Source: Nioella nitratireducens
Lineage (GTDB): Bacteria; Pseudomonadota; Alphaproteobacteria; Rhodobacterales; Rhodobacteraceae
DNA: 64,000 nucleotides
Reading direction: 5' to 3'
Assembly: GCF_001879715.1 (NCBI RefSeq)
Contig: NZ_MNBW01000001.1
Location: 1 to 64,000 of the forward strand
The notes beneath the pieces were generated by a model. That model searched no databases. It was not told the origin of the DNA and was given only the letters and a program-made list of their open reading frames with translations. Below are positions 17,514 to 27,166 of this stretch, in pieces (positions within the stretch are counted from its first letter, which is position 1; the number at the start of each line of letters is the position of its first letter). Made by a program: the position numbers and the translations under genes.

Positions 17514-17690
17514 ATGTCCTTTCATGACACAGTGATCCGATCAGAACCCACGTCCGACCTGCCCGCGTCAAGCCCGCACCACGAGGCCCGCGCCCTTGTC
17601 GGACGGGACGGCACCGGGGTCATCACCCTTGACGACAAGGTCTACATCCTTCGCATCACCAAGGCGGGCAAGTTGATCCTGACCAAGTAA
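17514..17690 (+). CDS. hemP: Hemin uptake protein HemP
   Basis: A 58-residue protein of the HemP/HmuP family. The C-terminal half has the conserved core: ALVGRDGTG, VITLDDKVYILRITKAG and the ending KLILTK. HemP/HmuP proteins accompany haem uptake and in some rhizobia and Bradyrhizobium activate the haem receptor gene. AGGAG ends ten bases before the ATG. No haem transporter genes are nearby, so it acts in trans or is an orphan. It is followed by a strong hairpin. Confidence 0.92.
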   Translation: MSFHDTVIRSEPTSDLPASSPHHEARALVGRDGTGVITLDDKVYILRITKAGKLILTK

Positions 17691-17707
17691 GACGTCCCAG
17701 TCATGCG

Positions 17708-17737
17708 AAAGGGGCGGCCCCGCAAGACCGCCCCTTT
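17708..17737. terminator. Bidirectional terminator between hemP and pntB
   Basis: A perfect ten-pair stem, AAAGGGGCGG at 17708-17717 against CCGCCCCTTT at 17728-17737, with a ten-base loop. The A and T ends give a T-run in both directions, so it can end hemP on the plus strand and pntB on the minus strand. Confidence 0.85.
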
Positions 17738-17760
17738 GGGTGTGCCGAATTGGCCCGGCC

Positions 17761-19203
17761 TCAGCCGATCTTCGGCAGCAGGGAGTCGATGGACGCCTTG
17801 GCATCGCCGTAGAACATGCGCGTGTTCTCTTTGTAGAAGAGCGGGTTCTCGATCCCGGAATAGCCCGTGCCTTGCCCGCGCTTCGACACGAAGACCTGCT
17901 TGGCTTTCCAGACTTCCAGCACCGGCATTCCGGCGATGGGGCTGTTCGGGTCCTCTTGAGCCGCCGGGTTCACGATGTCGTTGGACCCGATCACGATGAC
18001 CACATCCGTATCCGGGAAGTCGTCGTTGATCTCGTCCATTTCCATCACGATGTCATAGGGCACCTTGGCCTCGGCCAAGAGCACGTTCATGTGCCCCGGC
18101 AGACGACCGGCGACCGGATGGATCGCGAACCGCACGTTCTTGCCCTGCGCCCGCAGCTTCTTGGTCAGTTCGCTGACCGATTGCTGCGCCTGCGCCACCG
18201 CCATGCCATAGCCCGGCACGATGATGATGCTGTCGGCCTCGTTCAAGGCCGTCGCCACGCCGTCTGCATCAATGGCGATCTGCTCGCCCTCGATCTCCAT
18301 CGCCGGGCCCGCGCTGCCGCCGAAGCCGCCGAGGATCACCGAGATGAACGAGCGGTTCATGGCCTTGCACATGATGTAGGACAGGATTGCACCGGAGGAG
18401 CCCACCAGCGCACCGACCACGATCAGCAGGTCATTGCCGAGCGAGAAGCCGATCGCCGCCGCGGCCCAGCCCGAGTAGCTGTTCAGCATCGACACCACCA
18501 CCGGCATATCGGCGCCGCCGATGCCCATGATCAGGTGAAAACCGATGAAGAGCGCGGCCAGCGTCATCAGGAACAGCGGAAAGAAGCCGCCGGTGTTGAA
18601 ATACCAGATAAGGCAGATCACCGAGAGCGCCGCCGCACCTGCGTTCAGCATGTGCCCGCCGGGCAACTTGGTCGCCGCCGAGCCGACCTTGCCCGCCAGC
18701 TTGCCATAGGCCACGACCGACCCGGTAAAGGTCACGGCCCCGATGAAGATGCCAAGGAACAGTTCCACCCGCAGGATGTTCTGTTCCACCACCGTCTTGT
18801 GGGCAAGAATCTGGGCAAAGCCGTGCAGCGCCTCGCGCGTCGTGGCGTCCATTGCCAGAACGCGGCCCAGTTCGAAATGGGCGTTGAAGCCGACAAAGAC
18901 AGCAGCAAGGCCAACCAGCGAGTGCATCGCAGCCACAAGCTGTGGCATCTCGGTCATCTCGACCTTGGTGGCCACATACCAACCGATAATTCCACCTGCC
19001 GCGATCAGGATGATCGACAACAGCCACAGGCCCGAGCCGGGGCCGATGAGCGTGGCGAACACCGCCAGCCCCATGCCGACAATGCCATACCAGACCGCGC
19101 GCTTTGCGCTTTCCTGCCCGGACAACCCGCCGAGCGAGAGGATGAAGAGGACAGCCGCGACCACATAGGCCGCCGTGGTGAATCCGAATTCCATTATCCC
19201 CAA
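17761..19203 (-). CDS. pntB: NAD(P) transhydrogenase subunit beta
   Basis: A 480-residue inner-membrane subunit of the proton-translocating transhydrogenase, which uses the proton gradient to drive NADPH formation from NADH. The N-terminal two thirds contains eight or nine hydrophobic segments. The C-terminal NADP-binding domain III has [32 protein letters not shown] and [18 protein letters not shown]. It lies four bases after pntA and ends just before the shared terminator. Confidence 0.97.
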   Translation of the reverse strand: MGIMEFGFTTAAYVVAAVLFILSLGGLSGQESAKRAVWYGIVGMGLAVFATLIGPGSGLWLLSIILIAAGGIIGWYVATKVEMTEMPQLVAAMHSLVGLAAVFVGFNAHFELGRVLAMDATTREALHGFAQILAHKTVVEQNILRVELFLGIFIGAVTFTGSVVAYGKLAGKVGSAATKLPGGHMLNAGAAALSVICLIWYFNTGGFFPLFLMTLAALFIGFHLIMGIGGADMPVVVSMLNSYSGWAAAAIGFSLGNDLLIVVGALVGSSGAILSYIMCKAMNRSFISVILGGFGGSAGPAMEIEGEQIAIDADGVATALNEADSIIIVPGYGMAVAQAQQSVSELTKKLRAQGKNVRFAIHPVAGRLPGHMNVLLAEAKVPYDIVMEMDEINDDFPDTDVVIVIGSNDIVNPAAQEDPNSPIAGMPVLEVWKAKQVFVSKRGQGTGYSGIENPLFYKENTRMFYGDAKASIDSLLPKIG

Positions 19204-19207
19204 CTCC

Positions 19208-20782
19208 TTACGATTTCTGGAACATGGCGAGCATGCGCCGGGTCACGAGGAAGCCGCCGAAGATATTGATTCCGGCCATGAAGACCGACACGGCAGCGAG
19301 GATGATCACCAGCCACGAGCCCGACCCGATCTGCATCAGGGCGCCGAGGATGATGATCGACGAGATGGCGTTCGTGACGGCCATCAGCGGGGTGTGCAGC
19401 GAGTGGCTGACATTCCAGATCACCTGGAAGCCAACGAAGACCGACAACACGAAGACGATGAAGTGCTGCATGAAGCTGGCCGGGGCGACAAGGCCCACCC
19501 CCAGCAACAGCACCGCACCAATCCCCAGCAGGGTCACCTGCTGGCGAGTCTGCGCCTTGAAGGCGGCAATCTCCTGCGCGCGGCGTTCTTCCGGCGTCAA
19601 CTCTCGGGGCGCTTCCTTCTTGGGCTGCGCGGCGATGGCCTGCACCTTGGGTGGCGGCGGCGGGAAAGTGATCTCGCCCTGGTGGGTGACGGTCGCGCCA
19701 CGGATCACGTCATCGTCCATGTTGTGCACGACCTGTCCGTCTTTCTCGGGGGTCAGGTCGGTCATCATGTGCCGGATGTTGGTGGCGTAAAGCGTCGAGG
19801 CCTGGCTGGCCATCCGGCTGGGGAAATCGGTGTAGCCAACGATGATGACGCCGTTGTCGGTGACAACCCGCTCATCCTTGACCGTGCCTTCGACGTTGCC
19901 GCCCCGCTCGGCTGCAAGGTCAATGATCACCGACCCCGGCTTCATCGACGCAACCATGTCCTCAAGCCACAGTTTGGGGGCCTCGCGGTTCGGGATCAGC
20001 GCCGTGGTGATAACGATATCCATCTCGGGGGCCAGCTCGCGGAACTTGGCCAGCTGCGCCTCCCGGAACTCGGGGCTGGAGACCGACGCGTAGCCGCCGC
20101 TCGACGAGCCATCCTTTTGCTCTTCTTCGAAGTCGAGATACACGAATTCCGCGCCCATCGATTCGACCTGTTCAGCCACTTCCGGCCGCACATCGAAGGC
20201 GTAGGTGATCGCGCCGAGGCTGGTCGAGGTGCCGATCGCGGCCAGACCGGCAACGCCCGCACCGACCACCAACACCTTCGCCGGGGGCACCTTGCCCGCC
20301 GCCGTGATTTGCCCGGTGAAGAAACGTCCGTAGTTGTTGCCCGCCTCGATCACGGCCCTGTAGCCCGCGATATTGGCCATCGAGGACAGCGCGTCCATCT
20401 TCTGCGCCCGGCTGATCCGCGGCACCATTTCCATGGCGATCACGCTGGCACCCTTGGACTTGGCCAACTCCATACCCTCTTCATTCCCCGCCGGATTGAA
20501 GAAGGAAATCAGGGTCTTGTCCGCCGTCAGGCGCTTTAGCTCCGTCGAAGTCGGTATCCGCACCTTGGCGATGATGTCCGCTTCTTTCCACAGGCTGGCC
20601 GCTGTTTTCACAACGGTTACACCGGCTGCCTCGTAGTCGGCATCGGCAAAACCGGCATTCGCGCCGGCGCCAGCCTCGATCAGGCACTCATAGCCCAGCT
20701 TTTGCAGCTGGACCGCACTGTCCGGTGTCATCGCCACGCGATTTTCGCCGGATTCAATCTCCTTCGGAGCCCCTATCTTCAC
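19208..20782 (-). CDS. pntA: NAD(P) transhydrogenase subunit alpha
   Basis: A 524-residue subunit with the NAD-binding domain I (residues 1 to about 370, with [20 protein letters not shown]), a Pro-rich linker (FPPPPPKV), and a C-terminal membrane part with three or four segments. Many alphaproteobacteria split this subunit into PntAA and PntAB; here it is one protein in the enterobacterial form. The start is a GTG at 20782, with AAAGGGGAAC as ribosome binding site. Confidence 0.97.
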   Translation of the reverse strand: MKIGAPKEIESGENRVAMTPDSAVQLQKLGYECLIEAGAGANAGFADADYEAAGVTVVKTAASLWKEADIIAKVRIPTSTELKRLTADKTLISFFNPAGNEEGMELAKSKGASVIAMEMVPRISRAQKMDALSSMANIAGYRAVIEAGNNYGRFFTGQITAAGKVPPAKVLVVGAGVAGLAAIGTSTSLGAITYAFDVRPEVAEQVESMGAEFVYLDFEEEQKDGSSSGGYASVSSPEFREAQLAKFRELAPEMDIVITTALIPNREAPKLWLEDMVASMKPGSVIIDLAAERGGNVEGTVKDERVVTDNGVIIVGYTDFPSRMASQASTLYATNIRHMMTDLTPEKDGQVVHNMDDDVIRGATVTHQGEITFPPPPPKVQAIAAQPKKEAPRELTPEERRAQEIAAFKAQTRQQVTLLGIGAVLLLGVGLVAPASFMQHFIVFVLSVFVGFQVIWNVSHSLHTPLMAVTNAISSIIILGALMQIGSGSWLVIILAAVSVFMAGINIFGGFLVTRRMLAMFQKS

Positions 20783-21097
20783 ACTGTTCCCCTTTGTCCC
20801 GTACTTCCAGTTCGCTCGGGTTCGTCGCGCTGTTTACCTTGCGAGTGCAGAATCTACAACGGAATGGACGCGCCATGTGGCGATAACGACACGCCCCCGT
20901 TGTCGATGGCAAGCCCGTTAGCGCGACCATCTGCCCCTACGTCAACCGATTTTCCGGCGATTTTGCCCGCCAAACCGTGACTTAGCCAATTCAGTATACC
21001 ATTGCACACGCCCAACCCTCTCATTTCATTGTATTTTTCGTTCCAATCGCGCTGCTTTGCCGCTATGCGTTCAGGATTGATTTCCCAAGGACCGACC
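20783..21097. other. Divergent intergenic region between pntA and DUF3422 gene
   Basis: About 315 bases with no supported gene. It must hold two divergent promoters. On the minus side TTGTAG and TAAACA lie 17 bases apart, a weak match. Small inverted repeats occur at 20871-20882 (CGCCA-TG-TGGCG) and just after. The DUF3422 side turns AT-rich from 20990 but shows no clear -35/-10 pair. Confidence 0.5.
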
Positions 21098-22381
21098 ATG
21101 ACAGCCTTTCCGGACCACCCCCTGCGCTACGACCTGGCAAACGAGCTTCATGCCCGCCCTTTCCCGACCATGGCCCATGGCAGCCAGGCGGCAATCCTCG
21201 CGCTCAAACCCGAGAGCAACGCAGCCGGGCGCGACCGGTCCGCCGACCGCGATCATCTCAAGGCCCTGCTCGACCGTCATGGCGCGCAGCACCCCAAACC
21301 GGATGCCACGCATTTTTCCGGCCAGATCGGGCGCTACCACCTGAAATGGGAACAACATACCGAATTCGTCACCTACATGGTCTTCACTGACGGGCTCAGC
21401 GACCGGCCTTTCGATCCGTCGATCTGGGAAATCTTCCCCAAGGACTGGATCGCCGCCGCGCCCGGCGTGCGGGTGACCTCGGCCCATATTCGCATCACCG
21501 ACGCAACGGACGACAATACCGAGATCACCCGTGCCATCGAAGAATGGTTCGTTCCCGAAAGCCTCGCCGCCAGCAGCGTGCTCGATGACAACGCCGTGCT
21601 TGCCAGCGATTTTCGCATCGACCCCGCGGGCCACATGCGCTTTGCCGTGTTTCCAAGGCCCGACACCGGCCCCGCCCGTATCGGCCGGATCGTCCAGCGC
21701 CTGTCCGAGATCGAAACCTACAAGGCGATGGCGATGCTCGGCTTCCCGCGCGCGGGCAAACTGAATGCCCGAATGGCCGAGATCGACGCCGGCCTGTCAG
21801 AGCTGTTGCAAGACATGACCGGCGGCACAACCGCCCCCGCCGAACAGCTCGACCACCTGCTTGGTTACGCGACCGAGTTGGAAACTCTGATGTCGCGCAG
21901 CGCCTTCCGCTTCGGCGCAACCGGCGCCTACGAAGCCATCGTGCACCAGCGGGTCGAAGTCCTGCGCGAAGAACGCTTCCTTGGCCGCCAGACTTTCGGC
22001 GAATTCATGATGCGCCGCTTCGACCCGGCGATGCGCACGGTAAAAAGCACCGAGCGCCGCCTGCAAACCATGACCGACCGCGCCTTCCGGGCCGGGGAGC
22101 TGCTGCGCACCAAGGTCGAGGTCGACCGCTCCGCCCAGAACCAGGATCTTCTGGCCAGCATGGACCGCCGCGCCGCCTTGCAACTGCGCCTGCAAGAAAC
22201 GGTCGAGGGCTTGTCGGTCGTGGCGATCAGTTATTACGCGGTCAGCCTGTTCAGCTATCTTCTGGCCCCGGTGGCCCATGCGGTGCATGTCGAAAAACCG
22301 ACCCTGACCGCCGCGCTTGTCCTTCCCGTCGCCCTCGGCGTCTGGCTGATGACCCGCCGCATCAGGAAGGCGATGCACTGA
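21098..22381 (+). CDS. DUF3422 family membrane-anchored protein
   Basis: A 427-residue protein matching DUF3422. It opens with HPLRYDLANELHARPFP and carries the family's THFSGQIGRYHLKWEQHTEF. A mostly helical, soluble middle follows, then two C-terminal hydrophobic segments (about 372-420) ending in the basic TRRIRKAMH. This topology suggests a large domain anchored by a C-terminal hairpin. Function is unknown for the family. The start at 21098 is preferred to 21002 because the family motif begins only seven residues in and an AAGGACC precedes it. Confidence 0.88.
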   Translation: MTAFPDHPLRYDLANELHARPFPTMAHGSQAAILALKPESNAAGRDRSADRDHLKALLDRHGAQHPKPDATHFSGQIGRYHLKWEQHTEFVTYMVFTDGLSDRPFDPSIWEIFPKDWIAAAPGVRVTSAHIRITDATDDNTEITRAIEEWFVPESLAASSVLDDNAVLASDFRIDPAGHMRFAVFPRPDTGPARIGRIVQRLSEIETYKAMAMLGFPRAGKLNARMAEIDAGLSELLQDMTGGTTAPAEQLDHLLGYATELETLMSRSAFRFGATGAYEAIVHQRVEVLREERFLGRQTFGEFMMRRFDPAMRTVKSTERRLQTMTDRAFRAGELLRTKVEVDRSAQNQDLLASMDRRAALQLRLQETVEGLSVVAISYYAVSLFSYLLAPVAHAVHVEKPTLTAALVLPVALGVWLMTRRIRKAMH

Positions 22382-22400
22382 CACGGCGGGCCGGTGCCAT

Positions 22401-23531
22401 TCAGCCCATGGCGGTGTCCAACGCCGCCTCAAGCCGGGCGACGGTGGCATCAACATCATAAAGCTTGTCCAGCCCGAACAAGCCAAGCCGGAAGGTCGAG
22501 AACCCCTGCGGCTCATCCACCTGCAACGGCACTCCTGCCGCGATCTGCACCCCTTGGGCCGAGAACTTCGCACCGTTCTGAACACCGGGATCATCGGTGT
22601 AGCTGACCACCACCCCCGGCGCGCCGAACCCTTCGGCGGCAACCGACCCGATCCCGCGTGCCGCCAACAGGGTTCGCACCTTGGTTCCCAGGTCCCACTG
22701 GGCGTCGCACAGGGCATCGGTGCCGTAGTCCAGCGTTTCGGTCATGGTATCGCGGAACGCCTTGAGCCCATCGGTCGGCATGGTCGCGTGATAGGCATGT
22801 CCGCCATTTTCATAGGCCGCCATGATCGCCCGCCATTTCCTGAGATCCGCCGCGAAAGAGGTGCTCTCGGTCTCTTCCATCCGCGCAAGCGCCCGTTCCG
22901 ACAACATTACCAGACCGGCACAGGGCGTCGAGGACCAGCCCTTTTGCGGTGCCGAGATCAACACATCCACGCCCGTGGCCTTCATGTCGACCCAGGCACA
23001 GCCCGACGCGATGCAATCCAGCACCATCAGGGCGCCAACGTCATGCGCAGCCCCGGCCAACGCCGTCACGTAATCATCCGGCAGGATGATGCCCGAAGAT
23101 GTCTCTACATGCGGCGCGAACACGACCGCCGGCTTTTCCGCATGTATCCGCGCCACCACCTCGTCGATCGGGGCAGGGGCAAAAGGCGCGGTCGGCTCAT
23201 TTCCGGTTTGCCGCGCCTTCATCACCACCGTTTCTTCGGCGATCCGACCCGCGTCGATGATCTGGCTCCAGCGGAAAGAGAACCAGCCGTTGCGGACCAC
23301 CAGCACCTTCTGCCCGGTCGCGAATTGCCGCGCCACCGCCTCCATCCCGAAGGTGCCGCCGCCGGGGACCAGCGCCGTCGCATCAGCATTGTAAACCCGC
23401 TTCAACCCGTCATTGATATCCCGCATCACCTGCTGGAACTGCTTCGACATGTGGTTCAGGGACCGGTCGGTGAACACGACCGAAAATTCGAGCAGCCCAT
23501 CGGGATCGACGGTTTTGAGCAAGGCGGACAT
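22401..23531 (-). CDS. Class V aminotransferase (alanine/serine-glyoxylate type)
   Basis: A 376-residue PLP-dependent enzyme of fold type I. The PLP lysine is in ISAPQKGWSS, with the upstream LVLDCIASGCA supplying the Asp that contacts the pyridine. GGGTFGMEAVARQF binds the phosphate. The closest group is alanine-glyoxylate and serine-glyoxylate aminotransferases, so glyoxylate or pyruvate is a likely partner. The start at 23531 follows AAAGGGAGAT. It converges with the DUF3422 gene with only 19 bases between. Confidence 0.88.
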   Translation of the reverse strand: MSALLKTVDPDGLLEFSVVFTDRSLNHMSKQFQQVMRDINDGLKRVYNADATALVPGGGTFGMEAVARQFATGQKVLVVRNGWFSFRWSQIIDAGRIAEETVVMKARQTGNEPTAPFAPAPIDEVVARIHAEKPAVVFAPHVETSSGIILPDDYVTALAGAAHDVGALMVLDCIASGCAWVDMKATGVDVLISAPQKGWSSTPCAGLVMLSERALARMEETESTSFAADLRKWRAIMAAYENGGHAYHATMPTDGLKAFRDTMTETLDYGTDALCDAQWDLGTKVRTLLAARGIGSVAAEGFGAPGVVVSYTDDPGVQNGAKFSAQGVQIAAGVPLQVDEPQGFSTFRLGLFGLDKLYDVDATVARLEAALDTAMG

Positions 23532-23555
23532 GGGATCTCCCTTTCGCGGCTTCAT

Positions 23556-23578
23556 CCTTCTTCTTGGTCCAAATACTC
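23556..23578 (+). repeat. Dispersed intergenic repeat, copy 1
   Basis: CCTTCTTCTTGGTCC followed by AAATACTC, in the gap between the aminotransferase and Lrp genes. The same core occurs at 55626-55649 (inverted) and 61336-61358. It lies upstream of the aminotransferase start. Confidence 0.7.
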
Positions 23579-23675
23579 ACGATCCGACGCAAAACACCAG
23601 CGCGACCTCGCCGGGCATGTCCGCCTTGCGGGAGGGCGGGTGGGGCGAAGCCGCAGGCGAGCGTCACCCCGGCCC

Positions 23676-24134
23676 CTATCCCAAAGGCCCCGGTCGCCGC
23701 TCCTCGCTCAGCACCACGTTGGCCTCGACATTGCCCACACCGGGCAATGTCATGATCCGCCGCCGCAGCACGCGCTCGAAATCGGTCAGGTCGCGCGCCA
23801 CGACCCGCAGCCGGTAGTCATACAGCCCCAGCACATGCTGCACCGTCTGCACTTCCGGAATCGCCGTCACCGCACGCTCGAAATCCTCAAGGCTTACCCG
23901 CCCCTTGGTGGCCAGCTTGACGCCCAGAAAAACCATGACCCCGAAGCCCAGCTTTTCCAGATCCAGATCCAGCCGCCTGCCCCTGATCGCCCCGGCCTCT
24001 TCCAGCCGTTTGATCCGCCGCCACGTTGCGGGCTGCGACAGTCCCAGCCGCCGCCCGAGGGTCGAGCTTTTCACCGTGGCATCCGCCACCAGCGCCCGCA
24101 AAATCGCGCGGTCGGTCTCGTCCAGCTCGATCAT
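23676..24134 (-). CDS. Lrp/AsnC family transcriptional regulator (second of pair)
   Basis: A 152-residue regulator: N-terminal helix-turn-helix (ELDETDRAILRALVAD, then LGLSQPATWRRIKRLEEAG) and a C-terminal RAM/ligand domain with LGLYDYRLRVVARD. It starts at 24134, where its ATG overlaps the stop of the first regulator (ATGA), so both are made from one transcript. Such proteins usually sense amino acids and act as octamers. The pair lies beside ilvC and an aminotransferase, which suggests amino acid metabolism as target. Confidence 0.93.
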   Translation of the reverse strand: MIELDETDRAILRALVADATVKSSTLGRRLGLSQPATWRRIKRLEEAGAIRGRRLDLDLEKLGFGVMVFLGVKLATKGRVSLEDFERAVTAIPEVQTVQHVLGLYDYRLRVVARDLTDFERVLRRRIMTLPGVGNVEANVVLSEERRPGPLG

Positions 24135-24586
24135 AGCGGCAAGGTCTCGTGATCCTTGATCGTCGCGACATGCATCAGCGCCTCGATATCCGAGATATGC
24201 GGCAGCCGCAGGATGCGGTTGCGATAGATTTCCTGGTAATGCGGCATGTCGTGGGCAATCACGGTCAGGCGTGTATCGACCCGGCCAAGAAAGGACTGGA
24301 TTTCCAGCACCTCGGGAATATCGCGCGCAGCGGCGAGAAACTCCTCGAACGCCCTGTCCTGTGCCTTGTCGAGCGTGATCCGCAGGCTGACCTCGACGGT
24401 ATAGCCCAGGGCCCGCCAATCGACCACCGCCCGCGTCGCCCGGATCACGCCTGTCGCCTGCAACCTGTCCACACGCTTGTAGCAGGTGGCCGGGGCAATC
24501 CCGCTCGCAGCCGCCAGATCGGCCATGCTCAGTCCGGGGTCGGCCTGAAGCTGCCGCAGAATGCGCCGATCGGTGTCGTCGAGCAT
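24131..24586 (-). CDS. Lrp/AsnC family transcriptional regulator (first of pair)
   Basis: A 151-residue regulator with HTH (LDDTDRRILRQLQADPGL, then ASGIAPATCYKRVDRLQATG) and RAM domain (FLGRVDTRLTVIAHD). The ATG at 24586 has AGGAAAG eight bases upstream and is preferred over the TTG one codon earlier. It is transcribed divergently from ilvC with a 131-base gap that includes a palindrome at 24613-24631. It differs clearly in sequence from its downstream partner, so this is an old duplication. Confidence 0.93.
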   Translation of the reverse strand: MLDDTDRRILRQLQADPGLSMADLAAASGIAPATCYKRVDRLQATGVIRATRAVVDWRALGYTVEVSLRITLDKAQDRAFEEFLAAARDIPEVLEIQSFLGRVDTRLTVIAHDMPHYQEIYRNRILRLPHISDIEALMHVATIKDHETLPL

Positions 24587-24612
24587 CAATCTTTCCTGAA
24601 ATGAAGAATTAC

Positions 24613-24631
24613 GAATGAATTTCTACCATTC
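24613..24631. promoter_or_regulatory. Inverted repeat between lrp pair and ilvC
   Basis: GAATG at 24613 and CATTC at 24627 are separated by nine AT-rich bases. The form and the AT-rich setting suit an Lrp-type operator, and the position would allow autoregulation as well as control of ilvC. No direct evidence beyond sequence. Confidence 0.4.
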
Positions 24632-24681
24632 AAGCGAAAGATTGCCAAGAGACAGCGGAATCTTCTGCGTCCCAGGCGTAG

Positions 24682-25740
<1,059 letters not shown>

Positions 25741-25769
25741 TTTCGGTCAGCCTTTTTCGGACATGATTG

Positions 25770-25804
25770 GCGCGGGGTGGATCACCATCCCGCGCTTTTC
25801 TTTG
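25770..25804 (+). terminator. Rho-independent terminator after ilvC
   Basis: An eleven-pair stem (GCGCGGGGTGG at 25770-25780 with CCATCCCGCGC at 25785-25795, one G-T pair), a four-base loop, then TTTTCTTT. Textbook form, 30 bases past the ilvC stop. Confidence 0.9.
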
Positions 25805-25811
25805 GGGCCGC

Positions 25812-26399
25812 TCAGTTCCCCGCCTGTCGCATCATCATTTCATGCACCGCCTGCATGCCCCGGTCGGCCATGTCCGTGACCTCTGCGGCATGGGTGTGCA
25901 TCGCCTCGACCAACTCCGGGTCGCCCGAGGTCTGGGTCACCACGATCCCTTCATCGGTCAGCGCAATATCCGTTTCCAGCCCCTCGGGGCGCGCAAAGAA
26001 GATATCGAGCGTCGGGCTCTGGATGAATATCCGTGGATCGTCCCCCGCCTCGACCCGCGCAATCATTCCCGCAACGTGTCGCCCAAGGGCCGCCATCACC
26101 TGCGCGTCGTCCGACCATGTCACGGTCCGGATGCCGTTGGGCAGGGTTTCCACCTCGCGGTAGATCGTCGGAAAGTTGCGGAACATCGTGGCCAGATCCG
26201 CGCTTTCCTCTGGCGTGGCGTTCAGCCCCTGAAGCCCCGGCATGTTGACCTCGTCATGTCCGGTCCCATCCGCGCCATGATGCTGCATACCATGGCCCGC
26301 CGCTTGGCCTTGCATCATCTGGGCCGACACCAGGGCGGGCTGCATGAACAGGGCCAGCGCGGCACCAACAAGCCTTCCGGCCACTGGAATGATTGTCAT
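25812..26399 (-). CDS. Exported hypothetical protein, His/Met-rich N-terminus
   Basis: A 195-residue protein with a signal peptide (cleavage near LVSAQ). Directly after it is a His/Met-rich stretch (QMMQGQAAGHGMQHHGADG) of the sort that binds copper or other soft metals. The rest is not recognised: it has FRNFPTIYREVETLPNGI, VTWSDDAQVMAALGRHVAGM and a C-terminal HTHAAEVTDMADRGM. AGGAGG precedes the start. The family appears to be a conserved periplasmic one in Rhodobacterales; metal handling is only suggested by composition. It is divergent from the hemerythrin gene. Confidence 0.75.
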   Translation of the reverse strand: MTIIPVAGRLVGAALALFMQPALVSAQMMQGQAAGHGMQHHGADGTGHDEVNMPGLQGLNATPEESADLATMFRNFPTIYREVETLPNGIRTVTWSDDAQVMAALGRHVAGMIARVEAGDDPRIFIQSPTLDIFFARPEGLETDIALTDEGIVVTQTSGDPELVEAMHTHAAEVTDMADRGMQAVHEMMMRQAGN

Positions 26400-26484
26400 T
26401 GTCAAGTCCTCCTGACCCGACACTACAGGCTTTGGCGACCTCTGCAATCCGGCCCAGCCCCTGTGCGCCCCCGCAGATTGTCGC

Positions 26485-26497
26485 GTTACAACATAAC
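26485..26497. promoter_or_regulatory. Short palindrome GTTA-N5-TAAC before hemerythrin gene
   Basis: GTTA at 26485-26488 and TAAC at 26494-26497 flank five bases, 16 bases ahead of the hemerythrin start. It may be an operator, but the half-sites are short. Confidence 0.25.
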
Positions 26498-26513
26498 ACC
26501 CACTTGAGATGCC

Positions 26514-27077
26514 ATGACCCACCACATCACGACACGCGAGGGCCTTCCGCCCGAAATGCGGACCCTCATGCGGGACTTGCCACGCGACGGCTGGCCAGCG
26601 CATCCCGCTTTCGCCCGCTCTATCCAGAACTGGATGGGCGCCCATCAAATGTTCCGCCAGCTTGGGCAGATCGTGCAAGAAGACAGCGAAACCTTCCTCG
26701 ACAAGGGGATGGAGGCCGGTCGCTATGCTGGGCGGCTCGCGCATTTCGGCAACCTGCTGGTGCGCAACCTGCACGGGCACCACACGTGGGAAGACCGCAA
26801 GTTCTTCCCCGAACTGGACAGCGCCGATCCCCGCTTTTCCGACGGGTTGGAAATGCTGGAAGGCGATCATGTGGCGCTGGACGACCTGCTCGACCGCTTT
26901 ACGCGCGGCGCGAACCGGGTTGTGCAACTGGCAACGCTGGCCCCGGACCAGATGACCGACGAGGCCGGCCCGGTGCGCGACATGGCCGAGCAGCTTGGAG
27001 GGTTCCTCACCCGGCACCTGACCGATGAGGAAGACCTCGTGGTGCCGATCCTGCTGCACCACAGGCTGCGTGGCTAA
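26514..27077 (+). CDS. Hemerythrin domain protein
   Basis: A 187-residue helical protein of the hemerythrin/HHE family, cytoplasmic. Probable di-iron ligands are His of MGAHQMF, the cluster HGHHTWEDRKFFPEL, E and H of LEGDHVALDDLL, and RHLTDEEDLVVPILL. Members bind O2, NO or iron. Its divergent neighbour has a His/Met-rich N-terminus, so the two may share a metal or redox theme, which is speculative. Confidence 0.88.
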   Translation: MTHHITTREGLPPEMRTLMRDLPRDGWPAHPAFARSIQNWMGAHQMFRQLGQIVQEDSETFLDKGMEAGRYAGRLAHFGNLLVRNLHGHHTWEDRKFFPELDSADPRFSDGLEMLEGDHVALDDLLDRFTRGANRVVQLATLAPDQMTDEAGPVRDMAEQLGGFLTRHLTDEEDLVVPILLHHRLRG

Positions 27078-27166
27078 GACCTGACCAAACCCTGCCGGGC
27101 GCGATCTGCTTGCGCCCGGCCCCAAGCTCTGGAACTGTCCGACGGACAGCCAAAAAGGAGCGTGAC

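Noticed and set aside
17740-19269. Plus-strand open frame of about 509 codons
   Set aside because: Exact antisense of pntB; His/Arg-rich translation with no motifs.
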